This document shows, one piece after another, positions 34,658 to 42,993 of a stretch of DNA of 64,000 nucleotides (the first letter of the stretch is position 1; the number at the start of each line of letters is the position of its first letter). The DNA lies in assembly GCF_025136295.1 (NCBI RefSeq), contig NZ_CP062788.1:3675588-3739587 (forward strand), given 5' to 3'. The position numbers were made by a program, and so were the translations under genes. This DNA is from Aestuariispira ectoiniformans. GTDB lineage: Bacteria; Pseudomonadota; Alphaproteobacteria; UBA8366; Aestuariispiraceae. The notes beneath the pieces were generated by a model. It was given only the letters and a program-made list of their open reading frames with translations. It was not told the DNA's origin and made no database searches.

Positions 34658-35553
34658 GCGGTCAGTCCCGTCGTCACGACCTCTTTCAAAATCCAGTCCC
34701 GAAACGCCCGGATACGTGGCGCATTGCGCCGGGTCTCCGGGTAGACCAGCCAATAGCCGTGGTCGGCCTCACATACCAGATCGAAAGGCTGCACCAGCAA
34801 CCCCTGCTCCAGTTCCCGCTGATAGAGGGCCGGTGTCAGGATCGCCGCCCCCTGCCCGGCCATGGCAGCATTGGCCTCCATGAATTGCGAGCCATAACAA
34901 TTGCGCCTGCGCGATTGAAGGTCGAATTCCGTCACGCCGGCCTGCGCGAACCATTCCGCCCACCAAGGGTCTTCCGCACCCAGCAGGTCCAGCTTCAAAA
35001 GATCCGACGGCTCATCCAGGCCACCAATGCGATCCAATAATTGCGGGCTGAGCATGGGAGCAAATTTCACTGGGACAAGCTTGTGGCTTCTCAGGCCGGG
35101 CCATTGCCCGCCGCCGCCACGAATGGCAACATCCACATCCTCCCGATAAAAATCCACGACCTTATTGGACGTTTCCAGTTGAAGACTGATCCCCGGAAAC
35201 TCGTCCTGAAAGTCACCCAGGTGACGGGTCAGCCATTGAACGGAGAAGGTCTGCAGAGAGCTGATCACCAGTCGACCGTCGGCTTCGTCCTGAACAGAAC
35301 CATAGGCGGAACGCAGCAGTTCAAACGCCTCCGTCGTCACGGATGCCAACTGCCGCCCCCGGTCCGTCAGTTCAACCTGACGCGGACGGCGCAGGAACAA
35401 CGGTGCGCCGATACGCTCTTCCAGGGCTTTGATCTGGTAACTGACGGCTGCCTGGGTCATCCCCAGTTCTTCTGCCGCCTTGGTGAAACTGCCATGCCGT
35501 GCGGCTGCTTCAAAAACCCGGATGGCCGCCATCGACGGAAGCATTGATGTCAT
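34654..35553 (-). CDS. LysR family regulator, GcvA-like, array copy 2
   Basis: A 299-residue paralogue of the neighbouring LysR proteins. The N-terminal segment is RVFEAAARHGSFTKAAEELGMTQAA then SYQIKALEERIG and LFLRRPRQVELTDRG. The effector domain has EDVDVAIRGGGGQWPGLRSHKL and ends RIRAFRDWILKEV. Relative to copy 1, the N-terminal domain and the region near WPGL are most conserved. Its end overlaps the small gene at 34466-34657 tail to tail by 4 bases. It lies 41 bases downstream of copy 3 and may share its transcript. Confidence 0.9.
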   Translation of the reverse strand: MTSMLPSMAAIRVFEAAARHGSFTKAAEELGMTQAAVSYQIKALEERIGAPLFLRRPRQVELTDRGRQLASVTTEAFELLRSAYGSVQDEADGRLVISSLQTFSVQWLTRHLGDFQDEFPGISLQLETSNKVVDFYREDVDVAIRGGGGQWPGLRSHKLVPVKFAPMLSPQLLDRIGGLDEPSDLLKLDLLGAEDPWWAEWFAQAGVTEFDLQSRRRNCYGSQFMEANAAMAGQGAAILTPALYQRELEQGLLVQPFDLVCEADHGYWLVYPETRRNAPRIRAFRDWILKEVVTTGLTA

Positions 35554-35594
35554 TTGGAAACCCCACCTCCCCTACTTGCTCTTATTGTTATTCA

Positions 35595-36509
35595 TCAGGA
35601 CGGCCGGGACAGTAACCCCGTTCGCTCAAGCTCTGCAAATATCCAGTCCCTGAACAGACGAATTTTTGGGACGTTGCGGCGCGCTTCCGGATAGACAAGC
35701 CAAACGGACATCTCGTCCCGGCAGGTCAACTCGAAGGGCTGGACCAGGCGACCGGCGGCAACTTCCTGCCGATAATATTCAGGGGACAGCACAGCCACTC
35801 CCTGCCCGGCCATGGCCGCATTAGCCTCCAGCACCTGCGATCCGTATTGGCTATGTGGGCGATCGCTGAGGTCTACATCTGCAAATCCTGCGGCCGTAAA
35901 CCAGGCTGCCCACCAGCGGTCCCCTGCATCTATCAAGGGCAATTTCAACAGGTCCGGCGGCTCATTGATACCGCCAATGCTGTTCGCCAACTCCGGGCTT
36001 AGCATGGGCGAGAAAGTTACCGATAGCAACTTCTCGGCTTTCACCCCGGGCCAGTTTCCCAGACCGACACGAATTCCCAAATCCACCTCTTCCCGATTGA
36101 AATCCACGATCTGGTCGGACGTCCGCAGGCGTACGGCAACTTCCGGATTCGCCACCTGGAACCCTCCAAGACTTCGCGCCAGCCATTGGCCCGTGAAGGT
36201 ATGGACCGCCGTAATCGACAGAGTGGTGTTTTGCTCCCCGTTGAGCGCACCATAGGCGTTGCGCAGTGTATCGAAGGCATCCGTTGTCGGCAGCGCCAGC
36301 GCCTTGCCCAATTCGGTCAGTTCCACCCGACCGGGCTGACGCAGAAACAATGGACCGCCAACCCGCTCCTCCAGCACCTTGATCTGATAGCTGGCTGCCG
36401 CCTGTGTCATGCCCAGTTCTTCCGCCGCCTTGGTGAAATTGCCATGGCGGGCAGCGGCCTCGAATACGCGGATCGCAGCCAGAGGAGGAAGCGCTTTTGT
36501 CATGACCAT
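35595..36509 (-). CDS. LysR family regulator, GcvA-like, array copy 3
   Basis: A 304-residue paralogue. The N-terminus PPLAAIRVFEAAARHGNFTKAAEELGMTQAA differs from the others in ASYQIK instead of VSYQIK. It continues LFLRQPGRVELTELG, with the effector domain carrying EEVDLGIRVGLGNWPGV. The start at 36509 has AAGGA 6 bases upstream; the ATG at 36503 aligns best with the other copies, and the ATG at 36530 is less likely. A second small gene (36616) is divergent, about 106 bases away. Confidence 0.9.
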   Translation of the reverse strand: MVMTKALPPLAAIRVFEAAARHGNFTKAAEELGMTQAAASYQIKVLEERVGGPLFLRQPGRVELTELGKALALPTTDAFDTLRNAYGALNGEQNTTLSITAVHTFTGQWLARSLGGFQVANPEVAVRLRTSDQIVDFNREEVDLGIRVGLGNWPGVKAEKLLSVTFSPMLSPELANSIGGINEPPDLLKLPLIDAGDRWWAAWFTAAGFADVDLSDRPHSQYGSQVLEANAAMAGQGVAVLSPEYYRQEVAAGRLVQPFELTCRDEMSVWLVYPEARRNVPKIRLFRDWIFAELERTGLLSRPS

Positions 36510-36615
36510 AAACTGTCCTTGTGGCGCCATGCAGGCATTCGATTGGATTTATGCTGCTCGCGGGATCATTTTCAAGTCAACAGATTGAAATGCCTGAAAG
36601 AAGAAAGTCAAATTC

Positions 36616-36798
36616 ATGACCTTTGAACTGAGACTCCCCCTATTTCCCAGCTTCAGCCTCGAATTTATCCTGCGCCGAACGACAGCCACCACAAAGGATG
36701 ATATTTCAAATCTTATCATCGACGACCTAAAGGCCGCACCTGACCATATCAAACGGGATATCGGCCTGATGGATGGACGATCCCCGCGACGCAGGTAA
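36616..36798 (+). CDS. Small protein, DUF1127-like ending, copy 2
   Basis: A 60-residue protein divergent from LysR copy 3 and related to the one at 34466. It begins MTFELRLPLFPSFSLEFIL and ends KAAPDHIKRDIGLMDGRSPRR. The shared start and end with a variable centre suggest a functional small protein duplicated with its LysR neighbour. The C-terminal RD(L/I)GL pattern recalls DUF1127. The ribosome site is weak in both copies, but an AGAAAGT element precedes both starts. Function unknown. Confidence 0.65.
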   Translation: MTFELRLPLFPSFSLEFILRRTTATTKDDISNLIIDDLKAAPDHIKRDIGLMDGRSPRRR

Positions 36799-36819
36799 AC
36801 AGACCCGGCTTCAGCCCGA

Positions 36820-37395
36820 TCAGCGCACCGGCCGACCGAGGACGACGACCATGAAGGCCCTTGCGCGGCCCGGCCCCGGATTGACGATGGTATGGGGACG
36901 ATCAGCAGGATAGCGAATGGTCTCACCGGCCTCGACACGACCGAAATCTTCACCGGTCTCGATCGTCAACTGGCCTTCCAGGACCGTCAGGTTTTCCAAT
37001 GTGCCAAAGTCATGCTGTTCGGATTCAAGCGCCCCGCCCGGTTCCACGAAAACCTCATACCACTGCAGCCAGTTCACGGTCGTGATCGGCCCCAGAATAC
37101 GCAGGGTGCATTTCCCGTCTTCACTATGGATAACCGGCGTGCTCTGGTCCGTCACCACGTCGAAGACCCGCGGGTCGGTTTCTTCCCGCACGATTTCCTC
37201 AACCGTGATGTTAAGCGCCCTGCAGATACGCCAGATCGTCGACAAGGTCGGGTTGTTCTGATCGCGTTCGATCTGTGACAGCACGGACTTGGAAACACCG
37301 GATTTCGCCGCCAGGTCATCAAGGCTCATCTTATAAGCCTGACGCAAACGCTGTACCTTACGCCCGATTTTCGGCATTTCGCCGACCGCATTCAT
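36820..37395 (-). CDS. XRE family regulator with C-terminal cupin
   Basis: A 191-residue regulator. The helix-turn-helix (about residues 9-63) reads KVQRLRQAYKMSLDDLAAKSGVSKSVLSQIERDQNNPTLSTI. A cupin domain follows, with EQHDFGTLENLTVLEGQLTIETG and AGETIRYPADRPH. This two-domain type usually senses a small metabolite through the cupin. It is divergent from metZ, about 190 bases between starts, so control of metZ and the downstream rhodanese is likely. The frame is open to 37515, but the ATG at 37395 has AGGAAAG upstream and begins at the domain. Confidence 0.9.
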   Translation of the reverse strand: MNAVGEMPKIGRKVQRLRQAYKMSLDDLAAKSGVSKSVLSQIERDQNNPTLSTIWRICRALNITVEEIVREETDPRVFDVVTDQSTPVIHSEDGKCTLRILGPITTVNWLQWYEVFVEPGGALESEQHDFGTLENLTVLEGQLTIETGEDFGRVEAGETIRYPADRPHTIVNPGPGRARAFMVVVLGRPVR

Positions 37396-37483
37396 GATAC
37401 ACTTTCCTACGCATAAGTCTTTGTCATCTATTGGCATGCTATATGGCACAGAAGATCTGTCTGTTGCAACGAAACAATTTTGA

Positions 37484-37571
37484 TTGACAGAACACGCGTT
37501 CTTTTTATTGTACAAACCACAGCCCCACAGGGGCCGGTTTTCATTCTGTCACACGCGTTTCCCACACGCGT
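37484..37571 (+). promoter_or_regulatory. Promoter of metZ with repeated ACACGCGT boxes
   Basis: A perfect -35 TTGACA (37484-37489) and a -10-like TATTGT (37506-37511) are separated by 16 bases. Three identical ACACGCGT boxes lie at 37492-37499 (between -35 and -10), 37551-37558 and 37564-37571. The first is placed for a repressor. The divergent XRE-cupin protein is the natural candidate to bind them. Confidence 0.5.
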
Positions 37572-37587
37572 ATTCTGAGGTAGCGTC

Positions 37588-38775
37588 ATGAGCAAAGATC
37601 CATCTGAATGGCATCCGGAAACGGTTCTGATCCAAGGAGGCCTGAGCCGTTCCCACCATATGGAAACGGCAGAAGCGATCTACATGACCTCTGGCTATGT
37701 CTATGACAGTGCGGAAGACGCCGAACACGCCTTCAAGGCCGACGGCGCACGCTATGTCTACAGCCGTTACGCCAACCCGACCGTTACCACCCTGCAAGAA
37801 CGCCTGCGCCTGATTGAAGGGGCAGAAGCCTGCGTTGCCACCGCCAGCGGCATGTCGGCTGTCTACAACGCATTGATTCCCCTGGTCAAAGCCGGAGATC
37901 GCATCGTCGCCTCACGTGCGCTGTTCGGCTCCTGCACCTATATCATTGGCGAGATCATGCCGCGTTTCGGGGTGGAATTTGAATTCGTCGACGGCACCGA
38001 CCTGGAACAATGGGAAGCCGCACTTTCCAGAGGCGCACAGGCCGTCTTCCTGGAAACGCCCTCCAACCCGACGCTTGAGATCATCGACCTGCCGAAAGTT
38101 TGCGAGCTGGCCCATGCCGCCGGTGCGACCGTCGTTGTCGACAACGTCTTCGCAACACCGGGCAACCAGAAGCCGCTGGAACTGGGTGCGGATGTGGTGA
38201 TCTATTCCGCCACCAAACATATCGACGGCCAGGGCCGTTGTATGGGTGGTGCGATCCTGGGCACGCAGGAATATTGCAAGGAGAAGGTCACCCCCTTCAT
38301 TCGCCACACCGGCCCCAGCCTGAGCCCGTTCAACGCATGGGTCCTGCAGAAAGGCCTGGAAACCCTGCCGCTGCGCGTAGAGCGTCAAAGTGCGACCGCC
38401 TTTGCGCTGGCCCGGAAATTCGAGGACCACAAGGCCCTGTCCCGCGTGCTTTACCCGCATCTGGACAGCCACCCGCAGGTGGAGCTTGCCAAGGCCCAGA
38501 TGAAGCTGGGCGGCACTATGCTGACCCTAGAACTGAACGGCGGCAAGGAAGCGGCCTTTAAACTGCTGAACGGCCTCAAGGTCGCAACCATTTCCAACAA
38601 TCTGGGAGATTCCAAAACGCTGGCGACGCATCCGGCCACGACCACCCATCAGCGCCTGACGGATGACGAACGGGTCGCGATGGGGATCACAGACGGCATG
38701 CTGCGCGTTTCCGTTGGCCTGGAAAATGTCGACGATCTGATCAACGACTTCGAACGCGCCTTGAGCGTGCTGTAA
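37588..38775 (+). CDS. metZ: O-succinylhomoserine sulfhydrylase
   Basis: A 395-residue PLP enzyme of the Cys/Met metabolism family that makes homocysteine from O-succinylhomoserine and sulfide in methionine synthesis. Segments include SGYVYDSAEDAEHAF, YSRYANPTVTTLQERLR, TASGMSAVYNALI and the PLP Lys in SATKHIDGQGR. The ending DDLINDFERAL is typical. MetZ rather than cystathionine enzymes fits the GHxSATKHIDGQGR pattern and the alphaproteobacterial setting. It is followed by a rhodanese gene after 28 bases, which suggests sulfur supply. No SAM riboswitch was seen in its leader. Confidence 0.92.
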   Translation: MSKDPSEWHPETVLIQGGLSRSHHMETAEAIYMTSGYVYDSAEDAEHAFKADGARYVYSRYANPTVTTLQERLRLIEGAEACVATASGMSAVYNALIPLVKAGDRIVASRALFGSCTYIIGEIMPRFGVEFEFVDGTDLEQWEAALSRGAQAVFLETPSNPTLEIIDLPKVCELAHAAGATVVVDNVFATPGNQKPLELGADVVIYSATKHIDGQGRCMGGAILGTQEYCKEKVTPFIRHTGPSLSPFNAWVLQKGLETLPLRVERQSATAFALARKFEDHKALSRVLYPHLDSHPQVELAKAQMKLGGTMLTLELNGGKEAAFKLLNGLKVATISNNLGDSKTLATHPATTTHQRLTDDERVAMGITDGMLRVSVGLENVDDLINDFERALSVL

Positions 38776-38803
38776 GTAACATTAAAGGGACAGGGCAAAG
38801 ACC

Positions 38804-39127
38804 ATGGTCGACGTGAAAGAAGTAACTCCGGCAACCGCAAAACAGTGGGTGGACGAAGGCAAGGCCGTCCTGATCGACGTGCGCGAAGTCAACGAATGGG
38901 ACGCAGAAAACATTCCGGGCGCGACGCTGGCACCGCTTTCCCAGTTTGCCGCGGCCCAACTGCCCGACGAAAAGGACAAGATAGCCATATTCCATTGCCG
39001 TAGCGGCCGCCGGACAGAGGATTATTTTCCGCTGTTCGTCCAGACCGGCTTCGCCGATGTCTATCACATGGCAGGTGGCATTCTTGCCTGGAAAGAAGAA
39101 GGCTATCCGGTTCAGTCGCCGTCCTGA
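38804..39127 (+). CDS. Rhodanese-like protein downstream of metZ
   Basis: A 107-residue single rhodanese domain: KAVLIDVREVNEWDAENIPGA, the catalytic loop IFHCRSGRRTED with the active Cys, and GGILAWKEEGYPV at the end. It would carry persulfide sulfur in the cytoplasm. Co-direction with metZ and the 28-base gap suggest an operon, possibly delivering sulfur for homocysteine formation, though MetZ itself uses sulfide. Its last 16 bases overlap the convergent PAS_5 gene. Confidence 0.88.
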   Translation: MVDVKEVTPATAKQWVDEGKAVLIDVREVNEWDAENIPGATLAPLSQFAAAQLPDEKDKIAIFHCRSGRRTEDYFPLFVQTGFADVYHMAGGILAWKEEGYPVQSPS

Positions 39128-39627
39128 TCCATTTCCCCGCATTGTGGGTCGAAACAGCCAACAACGTGACTGACCGTGCCATCCTCGCCCCATAGAGGGC
39201 AGTCGATGGATTCAAAACGGACAAAGCCCCGATCTATATGCGCCAATGTTCCGACGCAAAGATGGGGCTTTTCTGTTTGGGCAACCGACAGGATATAGTG
39301 CGCCAGGTCTGCGTGGAACGGCTTTTCCGAAGTCACGGATACGATTCTGCCTGCCCAGGACCGACCAAAAGCACCTGCGACGGCCTCACCATTGATACGC
39401 AATTGAATCTCATCCGAAGACAGTATCTGATACAAATGCAAATAGGGTATCAGTTTCCGGTGGTCGAGGACGTCGAAATCATTGCGCAAGGGACACCCGC
39501 CCCTGGTTGACTGCCACCATTCGAACAGGTGCCGCGTCATCGGCGATCGCAACTGCCCGGCGTCGGTCAGTTCCCTCCGGACCACCTCATGCAGTTCACC
39601 TGACACTTCCTGATCGTCATTCATCAT
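39112..39627 (-). CDS. PAS_5-type small protein, tandem copy A
   Basis: A 171-residue protein of the PAS_5 type. The core is FEWWQSTRGGCPLRNDFDVLDHRKLIPYLHLYQI, followed by the PAS strand IQLRINGEAVAGAFGRSWAGRIVS. The end SHVVGCFDPQ matches the neighbouring copy's SHVVGLLVPE. The two lie in tandem 15 bases apart and are clear paralogues. The conserved FESIDCPLWG-type Cys position is shared. Signal and output are unknown. The end overlaps the rhodanese gene tail to tail by 16 bases. Confidence 0.78.
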   Translation of the reverse strand: MMNDDQEVSGELHEVVRRELTDAGQLRSPMTRHLFEWWQSTRGGCPLRNDFDVLDHRKLIPYLHLYQILSSDEIQLRINGEAVAGAFGRSWAGRIVSVTSEKPFHADLAHYILSVAQTEKPHLCVGTLAHIDRGFVRFESIDCPLWGEDGTVSHVVGCFDPQCGEMDQDGD

Positions 39628-39642
39628 TCTCGCCTTTACGGC

Positions 39643-40176
39643 CTAGAGCGCGGAACGGCGGCCTCCCTTGGCAAATTCCGGCACCAACAATCCAACAACG
39701 TGGCTCACGTTTCCATCGTCGCCCAGAAGCGGACAATCGATCGATTCAAAGCAGACATGCTTCTTGTCGACAAAGGCCAGCGTGCCCCGGCAACAATGAG
39801 CCTGCCGCGCCTCGGCAACATCCATCAGATAATTGGCCAGCGCCGCCATCTCAGGGTCTTCATCGGCGGCAGAGAACACATTCCCCGCCTGGGACCGCCC
39901 GATCGCAGCAACTATCGCCTCTCCATTCAGGCGATATTCGATCACATTGGGCTCATTAAACCGATAGAGATACAAATACGGGACAAGTTTCCGGTGATCG
40001 AGAATGTCGAATTCCGACCGTTTCGGCAGTGCAGGCTGATGGGCAGACCACCAGGTGTAAAGCCGCTCGGTCAATTCCGAGGTAAACACCGTCTGCGGGG
40101 AGACGCTAAAACGTTCCACCTCCAGAAAATGCTTCACATTCTCGTTCTGATTATACCCACTTCCAAAGGAAGACAC
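39643..40176 (-). CDS. PAS_5-type small protein, tandem copy B
   Basis: A 177-residue paralogue of copy A. It shares LDHRKLVPYLYLYRF, the RLNGEAIVAAIGRSQAGNVFS strand and CFESIDCPLLGDDGNVSHVVG. The first about 30 residues differ and may be a specific N-terminal extension. It is upstream of copy A, and the two probably form one transcript. Like the copy at 269, it is a free-standing PAS protein without an output domain. A role as a diffusible sensor is only a guess. Confidence 0.78.
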   Translation of the reverse strand: MSSFGSGYNQNENVKHFLEVERFSVSPQTVFTSELTERLYTWWSAHQPALPKRSEFDILDHRKLVPYLYLYRFNEPNVIEYRLNGEAIVAAIGRSQAGNVFSAADEDPEMAALANYLMDVAEARQAHCCRGTLAFVDKKHVCFESIDCPLLGDDGNVSHVVGLLVPEFAKGGRRSAL

Positions 40177-40257
40177 CTGAAATACACCTCACCCATCGGT
40201 CTTTGTGCAGAACACTAAAGCACAGACATCTAAACCAAATATTAACCCCGCCATACA

Positions 40258-40281
40258 GGACCCGGCATCAATTCAGGGTCC
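40258..40281. terminator. Possible stem-loop after the nonulosonic-acid operon
   Basis: An inverted repeat GGACCC/GGGTCC (40258-40263 with 40276-40281) with a 12-base loop lies just after the cytidylyltransferase gene. No T-run follows on the minus strand, so it is a weak candidate for an operon end. Confidence 0.3.
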
Positions 40282-40287
40282 CGGCAT

Positions 40288-40986
40288 CTAATGTTTTCGT
40301 GACATTAAATAGGTAACGATATTCAAATCAAGCGGCGTATCAATGTCGAGACTGCGCGCCTCCGGCATTTCATAGAGGCCCGTATCGTCATAAAAGACTT
40401 TTGGCCCCAGCCAAAATGCATCCCGCGCCCATACATAGACAGACGCATTCATATCAAAGCATTGCGGCGCATCCTGACGCCGCAAGACCGGACTATCAAG
40501 GACCTTGGACAAACCGACCGAACCGTCAGCCCTGCGTTCGACCATATTGAAATAGGGAGATCGGCGGCTTGCCGCGCCGGTAATCACGTTGGAACAACCC
40601 GTCGCCTCCAACAAGGCCACCGCACCTTTGATATCCTCCACCGCCCGCAGGGGAGAGGTCGCGTCCAGGTCCACAAAAACATCAAAGGAAACGCCGGATT
40701 GCGCCTCCGCCTGTTCCGCGCAATGACGGATTGCGGGCAATTTGCCCGCCTCGTCCCCCGCCAGGTCGGCAGGCCGCTTGACCACCAGGTCGACGCCTTC
40801 CTGCCGGGCCACGTCCAGAATGGCCTCGTCGTCACTGCTGACCGCGAGGATATCGAACAGACCGCTGGCCCGCGCCTGACGGATACTGTGAACAATCAGC
40901 GGAAGCCCCTGGATAGGCACGAGGTTCTTGTTGGGCACACCTTTGGAACCACCACGCGCACAGATGCTGCAAAGACGCCGTGTCAT
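40288..40986 (-). CDS. Acylneuraminate/nonulosonate cytidylyltransferase
   Basis: A 232-residue nucleotidyltransferase. The N-terminus CSICARGGSKGVPNKNLVPIQG is the CMP-sugar synthetase signature. The central FDVFVDLDATSPLR and SLDIDTPLDLNIV are also typical. It joins CMP to a nonulosonic acid (sialic, legionaminic or pseudaminic type) before transfer to glycan. It is the last of four overlapping minus-strand genes with the 2-epimerase and NeuB-type synthase, so the activated sugar is made here. It overlaps the previous gene by 4 bases. Which nonulosonic acid is made cannot be told. Confidence 0.88.
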   Translation of the reverse strand: MTRRLCSICARGGSKGVPNKNLVPIQGLPLIVHSIRQARASGLFDILAVSSDDEAILDVARQEGVDLVVKRPADLAGDEAGKLPAIRHCAEQAEAQSGVSFDVFVDLDATSPLRAVEDIKGAVALLEATGCSNVITGAASRRSPYFNMVERRADGSVGLSKVLDSPVLRRQDAPQCFDMNASVYVWARDAFWLGPKVFYDDTGLYEMPEARSLDIDTPLDLNIVTYLMSRKH

Positions 40987-41912
40987 GCCTTGTCCTCCCC
41001 TATCCAGCAGGACGAGGCCGCCGCCTTTTCAACCGCATCTATCATGGCCAGTACATTCCCGGCGGCTTTCAGATCACACAACAGCTCCCTGTCATTTCCC
41101 TCAACGAAGGCACGCATCTGACTGTGATAGGCATCCCCACCCGCACCGACCTTCTCCACCTCGCCATTCGTGGAAACCGTTCCCTCGATCAGGTCTGCAA
41201 CAAGACTGGTATCCGTGGAATTCACGCGTATCTGGCGCACAGGAACCCGGTCCAGGCAATTCAGGTGAACAGACACAACCGGACAATGGCCCATGACGGC
41301 AGAAATCTGCCAGACATCGTCCGCATTCATGGGCAACGCGCTCAAGGCCCCGCCCAGCGCCGTCAAACGCTGCCAAGGACCGAACAACAGCAATGCCAGG
41401 TCCAGTTCATGGCTGAGATCGCGCAACGCGCCGCCGCCGCGCATCTTGTCCGCAGAATACCCGTTCTGCCAGTCGCGCCCCGGACGCCAGTCCGGCAGAT
41501 ATTGGCCCACGAGAAATTGGGCAGCGACAACAGGCCCATCCAATGCGGCAAGCTGCTCCCGCAGGCGTCGTACGACCGGACTGAAACGCAGGTTATAAGC
41601 CACGTGAAGCTGCGCATCCTCAAATCCATCCACATCCGAATATTGCGCAAAAAGCGGCTTTTCCACCAATACCGGTCCGTCAAACCCCGCCCGGCGCAGA
41701 GTGAGCAGGTCCTCTTTATGGTCTGACGTTGCACTGGCGATGAGCACCGATGTCGGGTCGAAAGTGGAAAACGCATCGGCAATATTACTGTAATCACCAA
41801 TTCCGTCGCGCCTGCTGACCGTTGCGGTTCTGTATCCCAGATCACGGCTTACCTGTGCATGGCGCTGCCCGATACTGCCCTGCCCGATAATCAGGACGCG
41901 AGGCTCATTCAT
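40983..41912 (-). CDS. Gfo/Idh/MocA family oxidoreductase in sialic-type operon
   Basis: A 309-residue oxidoreductase. The Rossmann motif VLIIGQGSIGQRHAQV is at residues 6-21; VLVEKPLF (Lys of the EKP motif) follows, and GGGALRDLSHELDLALLLFG contains the usual His. Gfo/Idh/MocA enzymes oxidise or reduce sugar nucleotides or sugar acids with NAD(P). Lying between the NeuB-type and NeuA-type genes with 4- and 8-base overlaps, it probably modifies the nonulosonic acid or its precursor. It is not part of the minimal sialic acid pathway. Confidence 0.85.
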   Translation of the reverse strand: MNEPRVLIIGQGSIGQRHAQVSRDLGYRTATVSRRDGIGDYSNIADAFSTFDPTSVLIASATSDHKEDLLTLRRAGFDGPVLVEKPLFAQYSDVDGFEDAQLHVAYNLRFSPVVRRLREQLAALDGPVVAAQFLVGQYLPDWRPGRDWQNGYSADKMRGGGALRDLSHELDLALLLFGPWQRLTALGGALSALPMNADDVWQISAVMGHCPVVSVHLNCLDRVPVRQIRVNSTDTSLVADLIEGTVSTNGEVEKVGAGGDAYHSQMRAFVEGNDRELLCDLKAAGNVLAMIDAVEKAAASSCWIGEDKA

Positions 41913-42993
41913 CGCGCAGCTCTCCCGGTTCTATCGCCTCATCCGGCGCATAGCTTCGCTTGGCTGGTCTGCCAAGCAATCGCCAATAGGCAAAGGGCGA
42001 CAACCCCGCCTGCGGCCGCTTCACCGTCAGATTGCTGTCGGAAAAAAACTCCCCCGCAGCAATCGCCTGACAGGCCGTGAGACTTCGCCGGGCCGCCATG
42101 ATATTTTCCTGCTCCACCGCATCGGGTTGTTTCAACCCATCGCCCAAAGCCTCCTGAACGGCCCTAATCCGGCTGACAAAGTCAGCCAGTTCGTCGGGGT
42201 CCAGCGACGCATTATGGTCCGGGCCAGATGCGGTCTTGTCCAGCGTGAAATGCTTCTCGATCACACAAGCGCCCTTCGACACCGCCGCAAGGGAGGCATC
42301 CGCGCCGATGGTGTGATCCGAATAGCCGACCGGCAGGCCGAACCGATCCGCCAGGGTCTCCATCGCCCTCAGGTTCACCCCTTCCATTGGCGTCGGATAG
42401 GCCGTCGTACAATGCAGCAACGTTACCCTGCGGGCCAGATCCGCGCGCAGAACCTTGTCTTCCACCCAGGCACCAAAGTCAGCATCCACACCCGGAGCCT
42501 CCCCCATCAGGCCATAACCCAACACACCGACCGCATCCCGGACTTCCTCCAGCACCGCCATTCCGGTGGAGAGGATAATCCTGCGCCCTGTGCGGGCTGC
42601 TGCAAACAAGAGCGGCGCATTGGTCAGATCGCCGGAACCTATCTTGATGAAAGGCGGGTCAAGTTCCCGGTCAAGGAACTCCAGACTGGACGGATCGAAC
42701 GGGGTTGCCGCAAAGGCAATGCCCAGCCGCCTGCATTCAGCCAGAATACGCAGGAAATCATCCCGGCCTAACTCCAGCTGGCGCAGCATTTCAACCTGAT
42801 CGGTCGTTTCCGTACCGCTTTCCTGATAGGGAGCCAGCTCCGCCCGGCGGGAGGCCAGCGCATCCGCGTGGAATATCTGAAACTTGACCACATCCGCCCC
42901 GGCACGCGCAGCAACCTCAACCAGCGCCAGCGCCTTTTCCAGCGATCCGTCGTGATTGACGCCTGCCTCGGCAATAATGGTCAGCGGTTTCAT
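41905..42993 (-). CDS. NeuB-type nonulosonic acid synthase
   Basis: A 362-residue NeuB-family enzyme that condenses phosphoenolpyruvate with a 2-acylamino mannose-type sugar. The N-terminal TIM barrel starts IIAEAGVNHDGSLEKAL and has ATPFDPSSLEFLD, IKIGSGDL and TLLHCTTAYPTP. The metal and substrate segment YSDHTIGAD and EKHFTLDKTASGPDHNASLDP follow. A C-terminal SAF/antifreeze-like domain holds RRSLTACQAIAAGEFFSDSNLTVKRP. It overlaps the 2-epimerase gene by 4 bases. Sialic versus legionaminic specificity is unresolved. Confidence 0.92.
   Translation of the reverse strand: MKPLTIIAEAGVNHDGSLEKALALVEVAARAGADVVKFQIFHADALASRRAELAPYQESGTETTDQVEMLRQLELGRDDFLRILAECRRLGIAFAATPFDPSSLEFLDRELDPPFIKIGSGDLTNAPLLFAAARTGRRIILSTGMAVLEEVRDAVGVLGYGLMGEAPGVDADFGAWVEDKVLRADLARRVTLLHCTTAYPTPMEGVNLRAMETLADRFGLPVGYSDHTIGADASLAAVSKGACVIEKHFTLDKTASGPDHNASLDPDELADFVSRIRAVQEALGDGLKQPDAVEQENIMAARRSLTACQAIAAGEFFSDSNLTVKRPQAGLSPFAYWRLLGRPAKRSYAPDEAIEPGELRDE

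Noticed and set aside
37513-37587. SAM-II or other SAM riboswitch in the metZ leader
   Set aside because: The leader lacks the conserved SAM-II core and pseudoknot sequence; only a short CCCC/GGGG hairpin is seen.
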